From Tricholomella constricta (taxonomy: Eukaryota; Basidiomycota; Agaricomycetes; Agaricales; Lyophyllaceae), in assembly GCA_013368375.1 (NCBI GenBank), contig JAACJP010000015.1, positions 186,001-250,000 of the forward strand: a stretch of DNA of 64,000 bases. The letters run 5' to 3'. A program made the position numbers and the translations under genes. A model generated the notes under the pieces. It did no database searches. It saw only the letters and a program-made list of their open reading frames with translations, and was not told where the DNA came from. Position 1 is the first letter of the stretch; every line of letters begins with the position of its first letter. Shown here in pieces: positions 1 through 10,114 of the stretch.

Positions 1-1819
1 CTTTTTTGTGGTTATGTGCAGCTTGTATGTCTTCTATGTGTGTTAGTAGTGCATCGTTAGTGCTGCTGTTTGGTCTGCCTCCGAATTGCGTGGGGGGTAC
101 CAGGTCTTCCTTGCCTACCATGTAGGCGAGGCGGCGCGCTACAATGCCTTCGAGGACTTTCCCTAGACACTCTAGAAGCTGTATTAGTCGGTATGCTTTA
201 GGTTCGGCATAGTCGGGTTTGTTCGGTTTTCGAAGCGCCACTGCTATGGCTCGTCGCCATGTCTTGGGGTGGTGTCCTGTCTGTATACAGTGGTGCATGA
301 GTGCGAAGATGATGTCTTCGCGGGATTCCCATGCCCAGCGAACGGTGGCGAACGTTTGTTGGCTTTCTCCGGGGGCCTTCTTGGTGCTGTGTCTGTAAAT
401 GGCTTCTTGCACCTCGGTACGTGTGAGCGCGATGTGTTCTTTGTCGTGTTGGTGTGGGTGTGTGAGATCCGGTGGTTCATTGTTTTCGAGGCGGGGGGGT
501 GGTTTGAACAGGGCGTTACGGAGTGCATCGCATTTGTCGGCGTGTTGGACGGCTGGTGGTTCGTTGGGGCGGTTGATCGCTGGGGACGGGTAGTTCCTGG
601 TGCCCTTCGACCAGTTGCGGAAACCCCAGATTTCGTCAGGGGTTGCTTCTTCAAGCGTTTTGTGGATCCAGGCGCGGCGTTCGTGTTTGAACAGGCGTCT
701 GAAGAAGTTAGTCGTTCTACGGATGGTATTGTGGAGTACTTCGCATGGGGTGCCCCATTGTGCTATGTGTTCTTGTTGTTGCTTTCGGAGTGACGTTCGT
801 TCGGTGTTGGTTTCGTTGAGGGTTTCCGTCCACCACGGTTTGGCCTTCTTGGATGGGTGTTTCACCTTTGTTGTGGTGGCCGTGGCTGATTTCATTGCTT
901 CGGTTAGGAGGGCGACGTCTTCATCTAGTTGTTCCGGAGATCTGGGGATGGTTAGGTTGGTCAGTGAGTTCCATCTGTCGCTTTCCTTTTCCAGTTCTGA
1001 TTCGAATTCGGTTTTCCACTCTTTCGGGTCAGCGTCCTTGAAGTTGTATTTCGTGCCGGTTATGTTTTCTATCTCTGTGCAGCCATGGTCAATTACCCAT
1101 CGTATGGCGTGATGGTCGGAGCCGCATGATAGTGAGCCGTCTATGGTCCACTCCTTTGTCGTGTCGAGGGCTATGGCAGCGGGGTTAGCGAATGTTAGGT
1201 CTATTACCGTGGAGGCACCCCTTGCTCTGTGTTCGAAGTATGTCGGGACGCCTTTTTCGTTGAGTAGTGAGTATCCTTGTTCCCTGATCCAGTCGACCAG
1301 TTGTCGGGTTTTCGTCGATGGTGGTTTGTTGTTGGTGCTCCAGTCGGGGTGGTGTTGATTCCAGTCCCCGCTGATGATCACTGGGTCGTCCTCGGGTAGC
1401 CTTAGGGCTTGTAGTCTTACCGAAGCATCCGTGCGTCTCCCTGTGGAGCTCTTCGCTCTTGGTTGGCTGTAGATGTTGACTATTGTGGTGGTGGGGAAGT
1501 TGGCTTGTTGGACGTCGAGGACTTGTATGTCGAGGTCTTGTGCGATGTCTGATCGGAGGGTAATTGTGAAGTCTGGGCGGTTTTTGGTGTAGGCCATGAC
1601 GCGGGGTCTTTGTCCTCGTGGGATGGTTGCTGCTGGCAGTATGGGGGTCCATGCTGCGTGTGCGACGGGGCCGATTTGGTCATTCCCGATTTTATCCCAC
1701 CACGGTTCTGTTATCAGTATCAGGTCGAAGCTGTCAATGTAGGCGTTTAGTAGTGTGTGGCAAACATGGTTGCTTCGATTGGTGTTAAGCTGTAGGACTC
1801 GGATTGGTTTAGTTTTCAT
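1..1819 (-). CDS. LINE ORF2: endonuclease and reverse transcriptase, partial at window edge
   Basis: About 606 codons are open without a stop, from the ATG at 1819 to the window edge. The N-terminal third is an AP-type endonuclease/exonuclease/phosphatase domain: it shows VLQLNTNRS near the start, TEPWW (metal-binding E), SGDWNQHHPDW and a late GSDHHAIRW motif (catalytic SDH). The reverse transcriptase fingers follow (for example KPDYAEPKAYRLIQLL and QFGGRPNSS), but the catalytic YxDD lies beyond the edge. The start overlaps the end of ORF1 by 11 bases (1809-1819). The same 11-base overlap exists in copy 2, suggesting ORF2 is translated by termination-reinitiation. In the family it nicks DNA and copies the element's RNA at the target. 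Confidence 0.9.
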   Translation of the reverse strand, partial: MKTKPIRVLQLNTNRSNHVCHTLLNAYIDSFDLILITEPWWDKIGNDQIGPVAHAAWTPILPAATIPRGQRPRVMAYTKNRPDFTITLRSDIAQDLDIQVLDVQQANFPTTTIVNIYSQPRAKSSTGRRTDASVRLQALRLPEDDPVIISGDWNQHHPDWSTNNKPPSTKTRQLVDWIREQGYSLLNEKGVPTYFEHRARGASTVIDLTFANPAAIALDTTKEWTIDGSLSCGSDHHAIRWVIDHGCTEIENITGTKYNFKDADPKEWKTEFESELEKESDRWNSLTNLTIPRSPEQLDEDVALLTEAMKSATATTTKVKHPSKKAKPWWTETLNETNTERTSLRKQQQEHIAQWGTPCEVLHNTIRRTTNFFRRLFKHERRAWIHKTLEEATPDEIWGFRNWSKGTRNYPSPAINRPNEPPAVQHADKCDALRNALFKPPPRLENNEPPDLTHPHQHDKEHIALTRTEVQEAIYRHSTKKAPGESQQTFATVRWAWESREDIIFALMHHCIQTGHHPKTWRRAIAVALRKPNKPDYAEPKAYRLIQLLECLGKVLEGIVARRLAYMVGKEDLVPPTQFGGRPNSSTNDALLTHIEDIQAAHNHKK

Positions 1820-3764
1820 ATTGCATGGTTACCTTTGGTGGTCCGTGTAGGCTGGCGTATGGGTCGTCGGGTTCGTTTTGTAGTTGCGTGAACCTGTTTG
1901 TTAGTTCGGGTGGGGAGGTGATCGCGTTCTTGCGTGGTTTCGCTTTCTTGAGGGCGCCTTGGTGGGTTTTGGTCCTGGCGGTGCCCCAGTCTGTGTCTAC
2001 TGTTTCACCTGTAGGTTCCGTGTCCATTTGGTCTTCAGGCTCCCCTTCCGTTCCGTCTTGTGGCGTGTTGTGAACGCCGGTGTTCCGTTGTGGGGGTTGT
2101 TGTTGGGTGATTGTCGGGTTGGTGGCCGTTGGTTGCGGTGTCGATGTCGTCGTTGGCGGTGATGGTTTCTTCCTGGGTGGTCGGGTCTTGCCTCCAGATT
2201 GTGTCGAGGGTTTCTTGGATTCCTTGGCCGTCCCGATTGCGCGGGCCCTCTCGGCACATTTTCGGTCTGTGGCGGGGTGTTTGTCGCCGCAGTTCGCACA
2301 TTTGAAGTCTGGTCGGGGGTTGGTGTCGTCGAATTGCGTGCTTCCTGTTGGGGTCGGTGGGTGGTCGTGTTCCGCGTGAGGACCTGCGCATACTCGGCAT
2401 TTGGCCGCATCCCTGCAGCGACCGGCGTGGTGGCCGAAAGCCCAGCAGTTGCCGCACTGCATGACCGGGGGTCGATCTGCATGGGGTACGATTTCGCAGA
2501 AGCGAGCGAAAACTGCGATACGCTTGGTAGCTAGTAGGGCTTTGGCGTCATCCTCCGCTTTGAACTCCAGGACGGCGGAGGAGTAATCTTGTCCCCAAAG
2601 GTCTACTTCTGCCCTCACCCACCTCGGAGGTCCTGTTGGGTTTACCTTACCCATCACCGGGTTGTTCAGCTTGAGTTCGGCGTCGATCTCCTCGGGCGAG
2701 TGGATTCTCCCGTTGTCTCTGCCTGTCCATATTCCGTTGACTCTGACTTTGTATCTTCTGTCGTCCGTCGCCAGCTCTATTGCATCCGGTGTCGCGCCGG
2801 CAGGGGTGAGGATGTCGATGAATTTGTTCGCGTGTGTCTTTAGTTCGGCGCCGGTCTGGTCTTCCCGTGTCATGAGGATTAGGTTGGACCGGTGGTTGTA
2901 GCGGGCGGAGGCAACTCGGATGTGTTTTGAGTCCTCAAATTGTGCTAGGCGTTCGTTGATGGCTGTGACGGCGATTCGTTCTGGCAGTTGGTCCTGGGCT
3001 AGGGGGCCGTTGTGCGAGATTACGACCAGTCTGGCTGGGTGGTGTGAGTCGAGGGGTGTACGGGGTTTGGGTGGACGTGGGATGTGTGTGTTTGGTTGGC
3101 TGAGATTCGGGTTGGCGCTGTGTTGGGGTTTAACAGGCCTGAATGTCGGTCCTGTGGCGTGGACCGACTTCGTTCCTTGGAGATCGCGGGGTGAGCTCGC
3201 ACTGTTCTTGCCGGTGGTGGGTGTCGGTTTGCCGTCTAGTCTCTCGTTTAGTATGTGTACGGCTTTGGTGAGATCCTTGAGTATTGTCATGCTCAACACT
3301 ATGTCCTGGGAGGTCTTTGCGGAGTCAGCCTCGCTGACGGTGTGTGGCTCCGTACCTTTCTGTGCGGTGAGCTCAGGGAGGAGTTTGGCGGCTGCAGTCT
3401 TTGCGAGTTCCCTTGTTTCCGCGTCCCATGTGTGGTGGTCCGACAGTTGCGTGAGGTTGGTGTTTACGGCTTGCAGTAGGTGTTTGATTGCTTGTTCGGC
3501 GGGGTGTATGCTGGGTGTGTCGGCTTCTTCTTCTTCTCCCTCGGATAGTTCCATGTCTGTGTCTTGTAGCTGGATTGGGGAGATGTGGACTCCTGGGCGG
3601 GCTATTTTGCGGGTCGGTGTTTGCGGGGTAGTGACGGCGTGTTCTTTGCGTTTTCCTATGCTTTTTTGGGGTGTTTGGGCGAGGCGTGCTCTTTCAGAGT
3701 GCGCGGTGGAGGGTGGTTTCTTTGGTCTGTGGAATTCGAATGTATTTACGCTCGGTGCTTGCAT
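1809..3764 (-). CDS. LINE ORF1, gag-like RNA-binding protein with zinc knuckles
   Basis: A 651-residue protein. The N-terminal half is low-complexity and rich in P, T and K. Residues roughly 435-510 hold CCHC-like zinc knuckles (CGNCWAFGHHAGRC, then CRVCAGPHAEHDH, and later CANCGDKHPATDRKC). A T/P/Q-rich basic tail follows. This matches ORF1 of fungal LINEs, which packages element RNA; that role is family knowledge, not seen here. Its last 11 bases overlap the ORF2 start. The C-terminal half is about 75-80% identical by eye to the truncated ORF1 of copy 2 at 35757-36671. A 295-codon ORF on the opposite strand is a shadow of this gene. Confidence 0.88.
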   Translation of the reverse strand: MQAPSVNTFEFHRPKKPPSTAHSERARLAQTPQKSIGKRKEHAVTTPQTPTRKIARPGVHISPIQLQDTDMELSEGEEEEADTPSIHPAEQAIKHLLQAVNTNLTQLSDHHTWDAETRELAKTAAAKLLPELTAQKGTEPHTVSEADSAKTSQDIVLSMTILKDLTKAVHILNERLDGKPTPTTGKNSASSPRDLQGTKSVHATGPTFRPVKPQHSANPNLSQPNTHIPRPPKPRTPLDSHHPARLVVISHNGPLAQDQLPERIAVTAINERLAQFEDSKHIRVASARYNHRSNLILMTREDQTGAELKTHANKFIDILTPAGATPDAIELATDDRRYKVRVNGIWTGRDNGRIHSPEEIDAELKLNNPVMGKVNPTGPPRWVRAEVDLWGQDYSSAVLEFKAEDDAKALLATKRIAVFARFCEIVPHADRPPVMQCGNCWAFGHHAGRCRDAAKCRVCAGPHAEHDHPPTPTGSTQFDDTNPRPDFKCANCGDKHPATDRKCAERARAIGTAKESKKPSTQSGGKTRPPRKKPSPPTTTSTPQPTATNPTITQQQPPQRNTGVHNTPQDGTEGEPEDQMDTEPTGETVDTDWGTARTKTHQGALKKAKPRKNAITSPPELTNRFTQLQNEPDDPYASLHGPPKVTMQYEN

Positions 3765-3946
3765 TTCTGCTTGCGATCTGCCTCCTACTGTGAGCGTGGG
3801 AAACTAGCTCACTGTGGTGGTAACTGATCAAGGGGCGTTGATACGTCTACATGGAGCTCAGCATGCTGTCGATGAGGAACCCAGGGATTGGAAACGTCGG
3901 GCACCTGCCAGTATATAGCGATCAGAGGTCTACACACCATCCTTAC

Positions 3947-4222
3947 TGTCATGACTGCCTCATTCCTTCTCGTGACCCCATACGGATGTTCTCACGTCTA
4001 TGCCCCTCCCATCGCCGATCCTCATGTCCTACGTCGTTCTTGTTACTCTACTTCATCTCTTGTTCTTCGGATCGTGTTCATTCAGTGTACAGTACCGAAA
4101 CCTATCCCATTACTCATATGACTGCTAGGCGGCTCCTAACTCCTATGTATTTACTGCTATATAAGCTGTTGTATTACTTACCGAATACTCACTTTTGTCT
4201 GGTTGATTTTCATATCCTGACA
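3947..4222. mobile_element. Solo LTR with 5-bp target duplication
   Basis: A 276-bp block begins TGTCA and ends TGACA, and is flanked on both sides by CTTAC (3942-3946 and 4223-4227). The duplicated block at the right of the window has an empty site with a single CTTAC at 58417-58421. It carries a TATA-like TATATAAG near 4160. No internal region or second LTR is present, so it is a solo LTR left by LTR-LTR recombination. It inserted after the block was duplicated. Confidence 0.9.
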
Positions 4223-4602
4223 CTTACCACACTCCTCTACATTTTACAATATACATAGACCGTCCTCAACCAAACCATACGTTCATGAATCGGACGCATT
4301 TCTTGCGTGAAAACGATGACAATTTTAGATACACTCGAATGGGGTGGATCTCCCTCATTCTGAAGAACAACATATCGCATTCACTACACGACCTTGCAAC
4401 ACACGAAGCACATACTCTCTTTATCTAAATAACAGGGTGGAAGACCGGAGGGGGGGGGCACACAATGAGGGACGAAGCGCTCAGAAGCCGAGCGCAGCGA
4501 GGGTCGACGACCACGTTCCCTCCTTGACGAGGAACTGCTGTGCATCGAGCATCCTATAAATTAGCAGCAAGGGAGGGGGGGGGGGGGACACAGCAGTCAG
4601 CG

Positions 4603-5300
4603 TCACACAGGAAGAAATGAATCAAGCACGGCGTACAGGGTGTGTACGTAGTATATGGATCCAGGGAGGGTCGTATTGAGCTGGTGGGCCGTAGCTGAGA
4701 CGGAGGGGTCAAGGCGGGCAATGATGGTCGTGATTGAGGGAACAGTGGCGGGGGTCAGGCCCGAAAGTCCAGTGGCCACAAGCCTGGAAGTGGCAGGGCC
4801 CGGTGAGTCAGTGTTCTACAGAGATCTGGAAAGGGTAGGGAAGGAAGGACGGGTAGGGACGGGGTACTGACTGCATGACGTCGCCGAAGACGATGCTGAT
4901 GTCGTCGTTGGTGGGCATCTTGGTGGTGGAGCCTTTGCTGACGCCGGTGTTTTGGAGCGCGCTGTGGGCGTTGTTGAACGCGGTGATGAGCTGATTGACC
5001 TCAAAGCCGATGGTGCTGTCTGTGGCGGTGTGGTCCGCCTGCATCCTCACTGCATCGGGACGAATAAAAAGGTAATAAGGATAATATGAGGATGAGGATG
5101 GTCTACTGTGTGGCTGGTGCTGGAAGGAGCTTACGGATATTAGGAATGTTGATGTGGACCTGCATGTCGAGCTCGCTAACGATGTTGTGGATAGCGACAT
5201 TGGTGTTGGGGTTTGGTAATAGTGCCTGCCGCGCCTGGAGGGGGTTGGCGAGGGCGCCTGCAACGGCGGCGAGGACAGCAAGCGCGCGGAAGGCAATCAT
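4603..5300 (-). CDS. HsbA-family hydrophobic surface-binding protein, copy 1
   Basis: Three exons join to 174 codons plus stop: 5300-5135, 5049-4872 and 4783-4603, all with GT-AG introns. Residues 1-19 form a secretion signal (MIAFRALAVLAAVAGALA). The mature part is helical and small-residue rich, with SELDMQVHINIPNI, a central DSTIGFEVNQLITAFNNA stretch and a conserved tail LVATGLSGLTPATVPSI. This layout fits HsbA/cell-wall galactomannoprotein proteins (Pfam HsbA). In Aspergillus the founding member coats hydrophobic polymers and recruits cutinase; the role here is inferred. It is transcribed away from the laccase gene, with 1.7 kb between the two starts. Copy 2 at 58790-59489 has the same exon sizes (166, 178, 181 nt). 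Confidence 0.85.
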
Positions 5301-6996
5301 ACTATGCAGAGAGGCTCTCTTGACTAGACAAGGCAAAAGGAGGTGACAAAGTCGAAGTTTCCGGGAACAGCAAAACAGCCTTCTAAAGGACGCTCTGGGA
5401 GGCTTGAGAAAATTCTGCGGCGGTGCCACGGCAGGCTACGTAGTACGCTGGGAGCAACATTCCGGAATACAAAGGCTGGGAGGCCCAATCATACTTCATG
5501 CGATTGAAGAAAGGAGGCAAGAAAATGCGTGGATCGTGGTATTTTGAAGCCAAGTTCGCCTAGAGAACACGGCGCATTTGCAGCCTTGTGCTAGACGCTC
5601 CCATACTCATGGCGCTGTACCCGTGAACGTCGTGGAACTTTTCTGTTGTATTCGCAAAGTGAGATAGATGAGAGGTGAACGACTTGTCCAAGTTCGAATT
5701 CAACCTCCGCTCTATTGAAGTCTTTCCTTTCCATCGCCGAGATAGTGTGAGCTTTGTCCTCACGCGACTCGTGCCAGCGTCGTGAACGACAAATCGGCGT
5801 CGCGTCGTGCGTTCATGTGCGCTCCGGACATATATCAACTACTGATCGCCGACGCCCATACCCCATTTCAAGGTCGCCCGGGCATCCTCACGCGGTGTCG
5901 GTACAACTTCTCTGTTTTAACGGACCTGCGTCAGTATTTATGTGTACCTGACAGCCGTGCGCTCATGTGCGCTCCGGGTAGAGATCAACTGCTCACGGAA
6001 CCGGGGTCGACGCCCAGGTCTAATCGCCCCTGCATCATCACCCGGTACCGGTAACTCTTTTATGACAACGGACCTGTGTACGGCTATTCTGACCGTCGTG
6101 CGCGTTCAAAACAGGACAAATCGGCGGCGCGTCGTGCGTTCATGTGCGCACGGATAGAGAGCGGCAGCTCATGAAATCCCAGTAAGTACCTCTAGGTGCC
6201 TCCGGAAGGAGACCGATCATTATTGTCTTTGATTTCTATCTTTCGTTCTCTCAGCTTGACTGCACGGTTCTAAGCTTGCGGTGTCGAGACTTGGGCTCTC
6301 TCAATATCGATTCTGATCTGGTACAAACCAAACATGACGAATTACAAACTGTATATTTCCTCCATTCAGCATGAAATCTGCCGACAAAAGATGCGCCATG
6401 GTTGTCGTTGCAAACCTTCCCACTCTCGACAAAGGCGCTCAAGCTCCTTGGCTCCAAAACTACTCCTGGTAACTCGCGAAACATAATCTTCACGACCACA
6501 GTGAAAGACTCTAGCGAAATTCACACTACTAGTAAGGCCGCTAACCCGACTGTCGCTGCAGAGCGCAATCAATATTCTCATGCCAGAAGGTGAGATATCG
6601 ATCCAGTTGTTCTACTAAATGGACGGAAGTCGGGTAAGAGTTCGGCAGTACCGCGTGGCCCAGTTTGCCGTGCTAGCGCAATGGGTACTGAATTTGGTTG
6701 GGAATGCTTGTACGCCAAACCCTGCGGTCATGCACCCTGTCGTATTCATGTACATGCAATGTCGGCTTCTTCATAGGCTCGGGCCTCCTTACCACTTGGA
6801 TCTCTGTGAGTTTCATGAAATATTGCCTCTGCAACTGCGACTATTCGTTCCATGGCAGTCGGCGACCGTCGTGGACACAAGGCTCGCCGTGGAAAATGCC
6901 TCCCGGTAAACTTGTTGGCTTTTCTTGGAAGTTGAAAGCGAGTCCTTTAAAGGCTGAGAAGATGAGGCTTATTTCCTCACTCCCCCTCAGTCCAAG
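5301..6996. promoter_or_regulatory. Shared upstream region between HsbA and laccase, with degenerate internal repeats
   Basis: No convincing gene was seen in this divergent 1.7-kb spacer. Between about 5795 and 6165 a module of roughly 160 bp occurs about two and a half times in diverged form. Each starts near a cgtgcgttcatgtgcgc-like motif (5812, 5958 in altered form, 6135), followed by gatcaactrctc-like, gtcgacgccca-like and cggtaccggtaac-like segments. The second block carries the same modules with small indels (59980-60360). Short ORFs here are not conserved in length between copies and were not called. The modules are candidate regulatory repeats; no factor site is claimed. Confidence 0.5.
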
Positions 6997-9900
6997 ATGG
7001 TGCGGTTGTTCGTCAATTTCCTGGCTCTCGCCATTCTTCCAGCGACCCTCGCAATCACCAGGGTATATAACTTCGATATTATCAACGCTAAGATCGCCCC
7101 CGATGGGTTCACTCGAGAGTGCGTAGCGCCTCTTTGTTGTTGTCTTCTCTGGTCACTGAAAGCGTATCTAGTGCCGTCACAGTCAACGGAATCTATCCAG
7201 GCACCGGTACGCCGTCGTAAAGGCATCTAACTATTCAAATATCACTAAACATTGGCACTGTTTAGCTGTCGTTGCAAACAAGGGCGATCGCTTACAGGTA
7301 ATCAAATATTCCACACGTTGCTAGGCCCATCTCTGTAACTTCACAAACTATTCTAGATCAGGACCAACAACAAATTGACCAGTCCTGGTATGCGGCGGAG
7401 CACTTCTATCGTACGTGATGATTCTCGTACATCTGAGCTCTGCCAACGCTGGATTACCTAGCATTGGCATGGTTTCTTCCAAGCTCGAACCTCCGGGATG
7501 GACGGGCCCTCGTGAGTACTTGCATTGCAATGTGTCGCTGGTGGTGTGCTGATTTGTCCGAAAGGTTTGTGAACCAGGTGCGGATAATTTGACAAACCCG
7601 CATGACATTCCTCATCAATATTCACACAAAAACAGTGCCCTATCGCCCCGTAAGGAGCCCTCTGAATTCATTGCACCCATCAATCTTCTGACTTTCTCAT
7701 GCTATAGTAACTCGACTTTCCTTTGTAAAGAAATTTATTGCATGGTCTACTATGTTCCCGCTGACCATCTCTCCAGATGACTTTGATACAGCTGGTCAAA
7801 CTGGGAATTTTTGGTAATGCAGTCATGCTTTTGCAACGTTGCTTTGATCTCACGGCGCCATCGCAGGTATCACTCCCATCTTTCCACACAGTACTGTGAC
7901 GGTTTGCGAGGAGCAATCCCTGTTTACGGTAAATATCGTTTCCCGCGCGTTGGTTCGTGTTACTGATTGGCTCGTAGATCCCCAGGATCCCTTGGGGCAC
8001 CTGTATGATGTTGATGATGGTGAGTGCTTTGATTCAACAAGTGGTGTTATGAAGCTCACCTTGCATACCAGCGAGCACTATCATCACCCTTTCCGACTGG
8101 TATGAATTGTTGCTGTGTCTCATGAACATCAGCATTAACCAGAATTCAGGTATCATGAGTTTGCTCCCGAAGTTCAGAAACAGTTTATCCAATCAGGCGC
8201 TTTCCCGTAAGTTTCCTACAACCTCACATCGCTATGCCTGAGCCCATGCCTCGCCGTTAGCATCCCTGATTCCTGTTTGATTAACGGTGCTGGCCGTTAC
8301 AACGGAGGGCCCCTCGTCCCCTATTCTGTTGTGAATGTTGAACAAGGAAAGCGCTACAGGTGAGACAGTTTGCCTATTCATCGCTTCGCGATATAACCAG
8401 GCTCCATGACAGGTTCCGCGTTTTCTCCTTATCCTGTCGGCCTTTCTTCACTTTCTCCGTTGACGGTCACAACATGGGTACTCTATTTCTCATCGTAAAA
8501 AGATTCTGCCTGACTAAAACTTATAAGATATCATGGAGTTCGACGGCATCGAGCACAATCCGGTCCCGGCTCAAAATTTCGATATCTTTGCAGGTAAGCA
8601 AGTTTCTTTTGGAACTCTGAAGTTAGCTTGATTGCTTTCCCAAGCCCAACGTGTTTCCTTCATTCTTAACGCCAATCAAACTGTTGGTAATTACTGGATC
8701 CGCGCCTTGTATGTTATAATTTCCCTTCATCAGAGAATGTCCCTGATGCCCTCTTTCTAGCCCCACTGGAGGAGACCCGGCTGGAAACCCCAACTGTGAA
8801 TTAACTGCATCACCATGAAGACATTGTACTGATATGCGCGCCATAGACAACCCCGACCTTACCCTCGCAGTCCTCCGCTACAAAGGGGCACCCGCTGTTG
8901 AGCCTACTACTGTCAATACTCCCGGTCATAAACTTATTGAAGGCGACATGCATGTGAGTTCTTGTCGGATCCATTTACCAACTTCGGCCCATCAGTTTGC
9001 TGATACCCCGTAACTACAGCCCATTGAGGAGCCTGGAAAGGTAAGAAGCAATCCATTTGATTTGTCCCGAATTACCCCTTATCGCTCTCCTCATAGCTCG
9101 GAAGTGGACCCGCGGACGTCGCAATCACGCTCAACATTGGTCAGGTGAGAATTTTTCTATATTTGCAAAATTATAAGCATATTGATTTTGCTACGCAAAG
9201 CCGAACCCACCTTTCTTCGACATCAACGGCATCTCGTACCTTTCGCCTCCTCTGCCCGTTTTGCTTCAACTTCTCAGTGGTGCCAAAACTCCTCAAGATC
9301 TCATACCCTCGGTAAGATCAGATCGTTCAAAACATTGGCACACAAGGCTAACCTAATTCCAGGAACAAGTAGGCTTTCATCCTCTCAGTAGATTCTAGAT
9401 TGCGCTAAAGACATGCGGAAAGGTTTTCATCTTGCCGCCCAACAAGCTCATAGAAATATCGATCCCAGGAACAGGATGTGAGTTCACTTATGATGTCGAC
9501 AAGCATTCATCGCTGATCTTAAACCTATCCAGTCCATCCCTTCCACTGTGCGTAAATTTGGACGAGAACCTTGAAAAGATTTCTGACACGATATTCAAGT
9601 GCACGGCCACGCGTTTGACCTTGTCCGCCCCTCTAACGCTGACGAACTCAACTTCGTCAACCCGCCAAGGCGAGATGTAGCTGCTGGTATGTTCTATATC
9701 AGAAGGAACCTTGCATATTGTCTAATTGCCGCTCATTCTAAGTCGCTGGTGGAAACATGACCTTCCGATTCTTCAGCGTATGTGCATCTGGATGCAATCA
9801 TGTTCGCCTATCTAAAGATCATTTGTAGGACAACCCAGGCGCTTGGTTCTTGCACTGGTGAGTATAATACGACAGGCTATTACATCACTCCCTTTATTCA

Positions 9901-10114
9901 CGAAACTTTAGCCACATCGACTGGCACTTGGAAGTTGGCTTGGCTGTCGTGTTCGGAGAGGCGCCTGCCGAGAACGTTGAGGGCCCACAGGCCCAGATTA
10001 CTCCCCAGGACTGGCTGTGAGTAGAATCATCAATCCGGCGCGTACAATGTCTGATGCCATTCGACCAGTGACCTCTGCCCGACCTACGATGCGCTTCGCC
10101 CTGAGTTCCAGTGA
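6997..10114 (+). CDS. lcc: Laccase (multicopper oxidase), copy 1, complete
   Basis: Reading GT-AG junctions by hand gives 30 exons that keep frame throughout and encode 518 residues, the usual laccase size. Residues 1-19 are a signal peptide, so the enzyme should be secreted. All four copper-binding segments are present: HWHG at 82-85, WYHSH at 125-129, HPFHLHGH at 415-422 and HCHIDWHLEVGL at 468-479. C469 is the type 1 copper cysteine and L479 is the axial position. Family role: one-electron oxidation of phenols coupled to reduction of O2 to water, used in lignin, pigment or detoxification chemistry. Several exons are very short (13, 14, 17 nt), and one at 9363-9368 is only 6 nt. The start is the ATG opening the signal peptide. 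No stop or frameshift was found. Confidence 0.95.

Larger units (their letters stand above)
1..3841 (-). mobile_element. LINE-type non-LTR retrotransposon copy 1 (Tad1-like), 5' part, runs off left edge
   Basis: The minus strand carries a two-ORF LINE: a gag-like ORF1 with zinc knuckles, then ORF2 with an AP endonuclease and the start of a reverse transcriptase. The second copy at 35757-46060 is colinear and confirms the order. The 5' end is placed near 3841 because sequence from 3842 on matches the second host block (58318 on), which has no LINE there. The 3' end lies outside the window, so no target site duplication can be checked. Both visible ORFs are open throughout, so this may be a recently active copy. 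The Tad1 assignment rests on domain order (endonuclease, RT, RNase H, C-terminal zinc motif) seen in copy 2. Confidence 0.9.
3842..9789. repeat. Segmental duplication, copy 1 (matches 58318-64000)
   Basis: Direct-orientation duplicate of the right end of the window. Both copies contain the HsbA gene, the spacer and the laccase gene in the same order. The offset is 54476 at the left boundary and 54211 through the laccase gene; a solo LTR present only here explains most of the change. Identity is about 93-96% from 3842 to about 6950 and about 99.9% from about 6960 to 9789. The right boundary is unknown because copy 2 runs off the window. Confidence 0.95.

Noticed and set aside
2920..3807. 295-codon plus-strand ORF
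   Set aside because: It is antisense to LINE ORF1, C/S/V/L-rich without domain motifs, and the minus-strand frame has zinc knuckles and a homolog at 35757-36671.
4560..4590. Poly-G run as a telomeric or G-quadruplex feature
   Set aside because: It is a simple G tract just beyond the hsbA stop, shortened in copy 2 (near 58765). No telomeric repeat is present.
7348..9391. Short ORFs on both strands inside the laccase gene
   Set aside because: All lie across laccase exons and introns and are explained by the 30-exon model. Their identity between copies only reflects the DNA identity.
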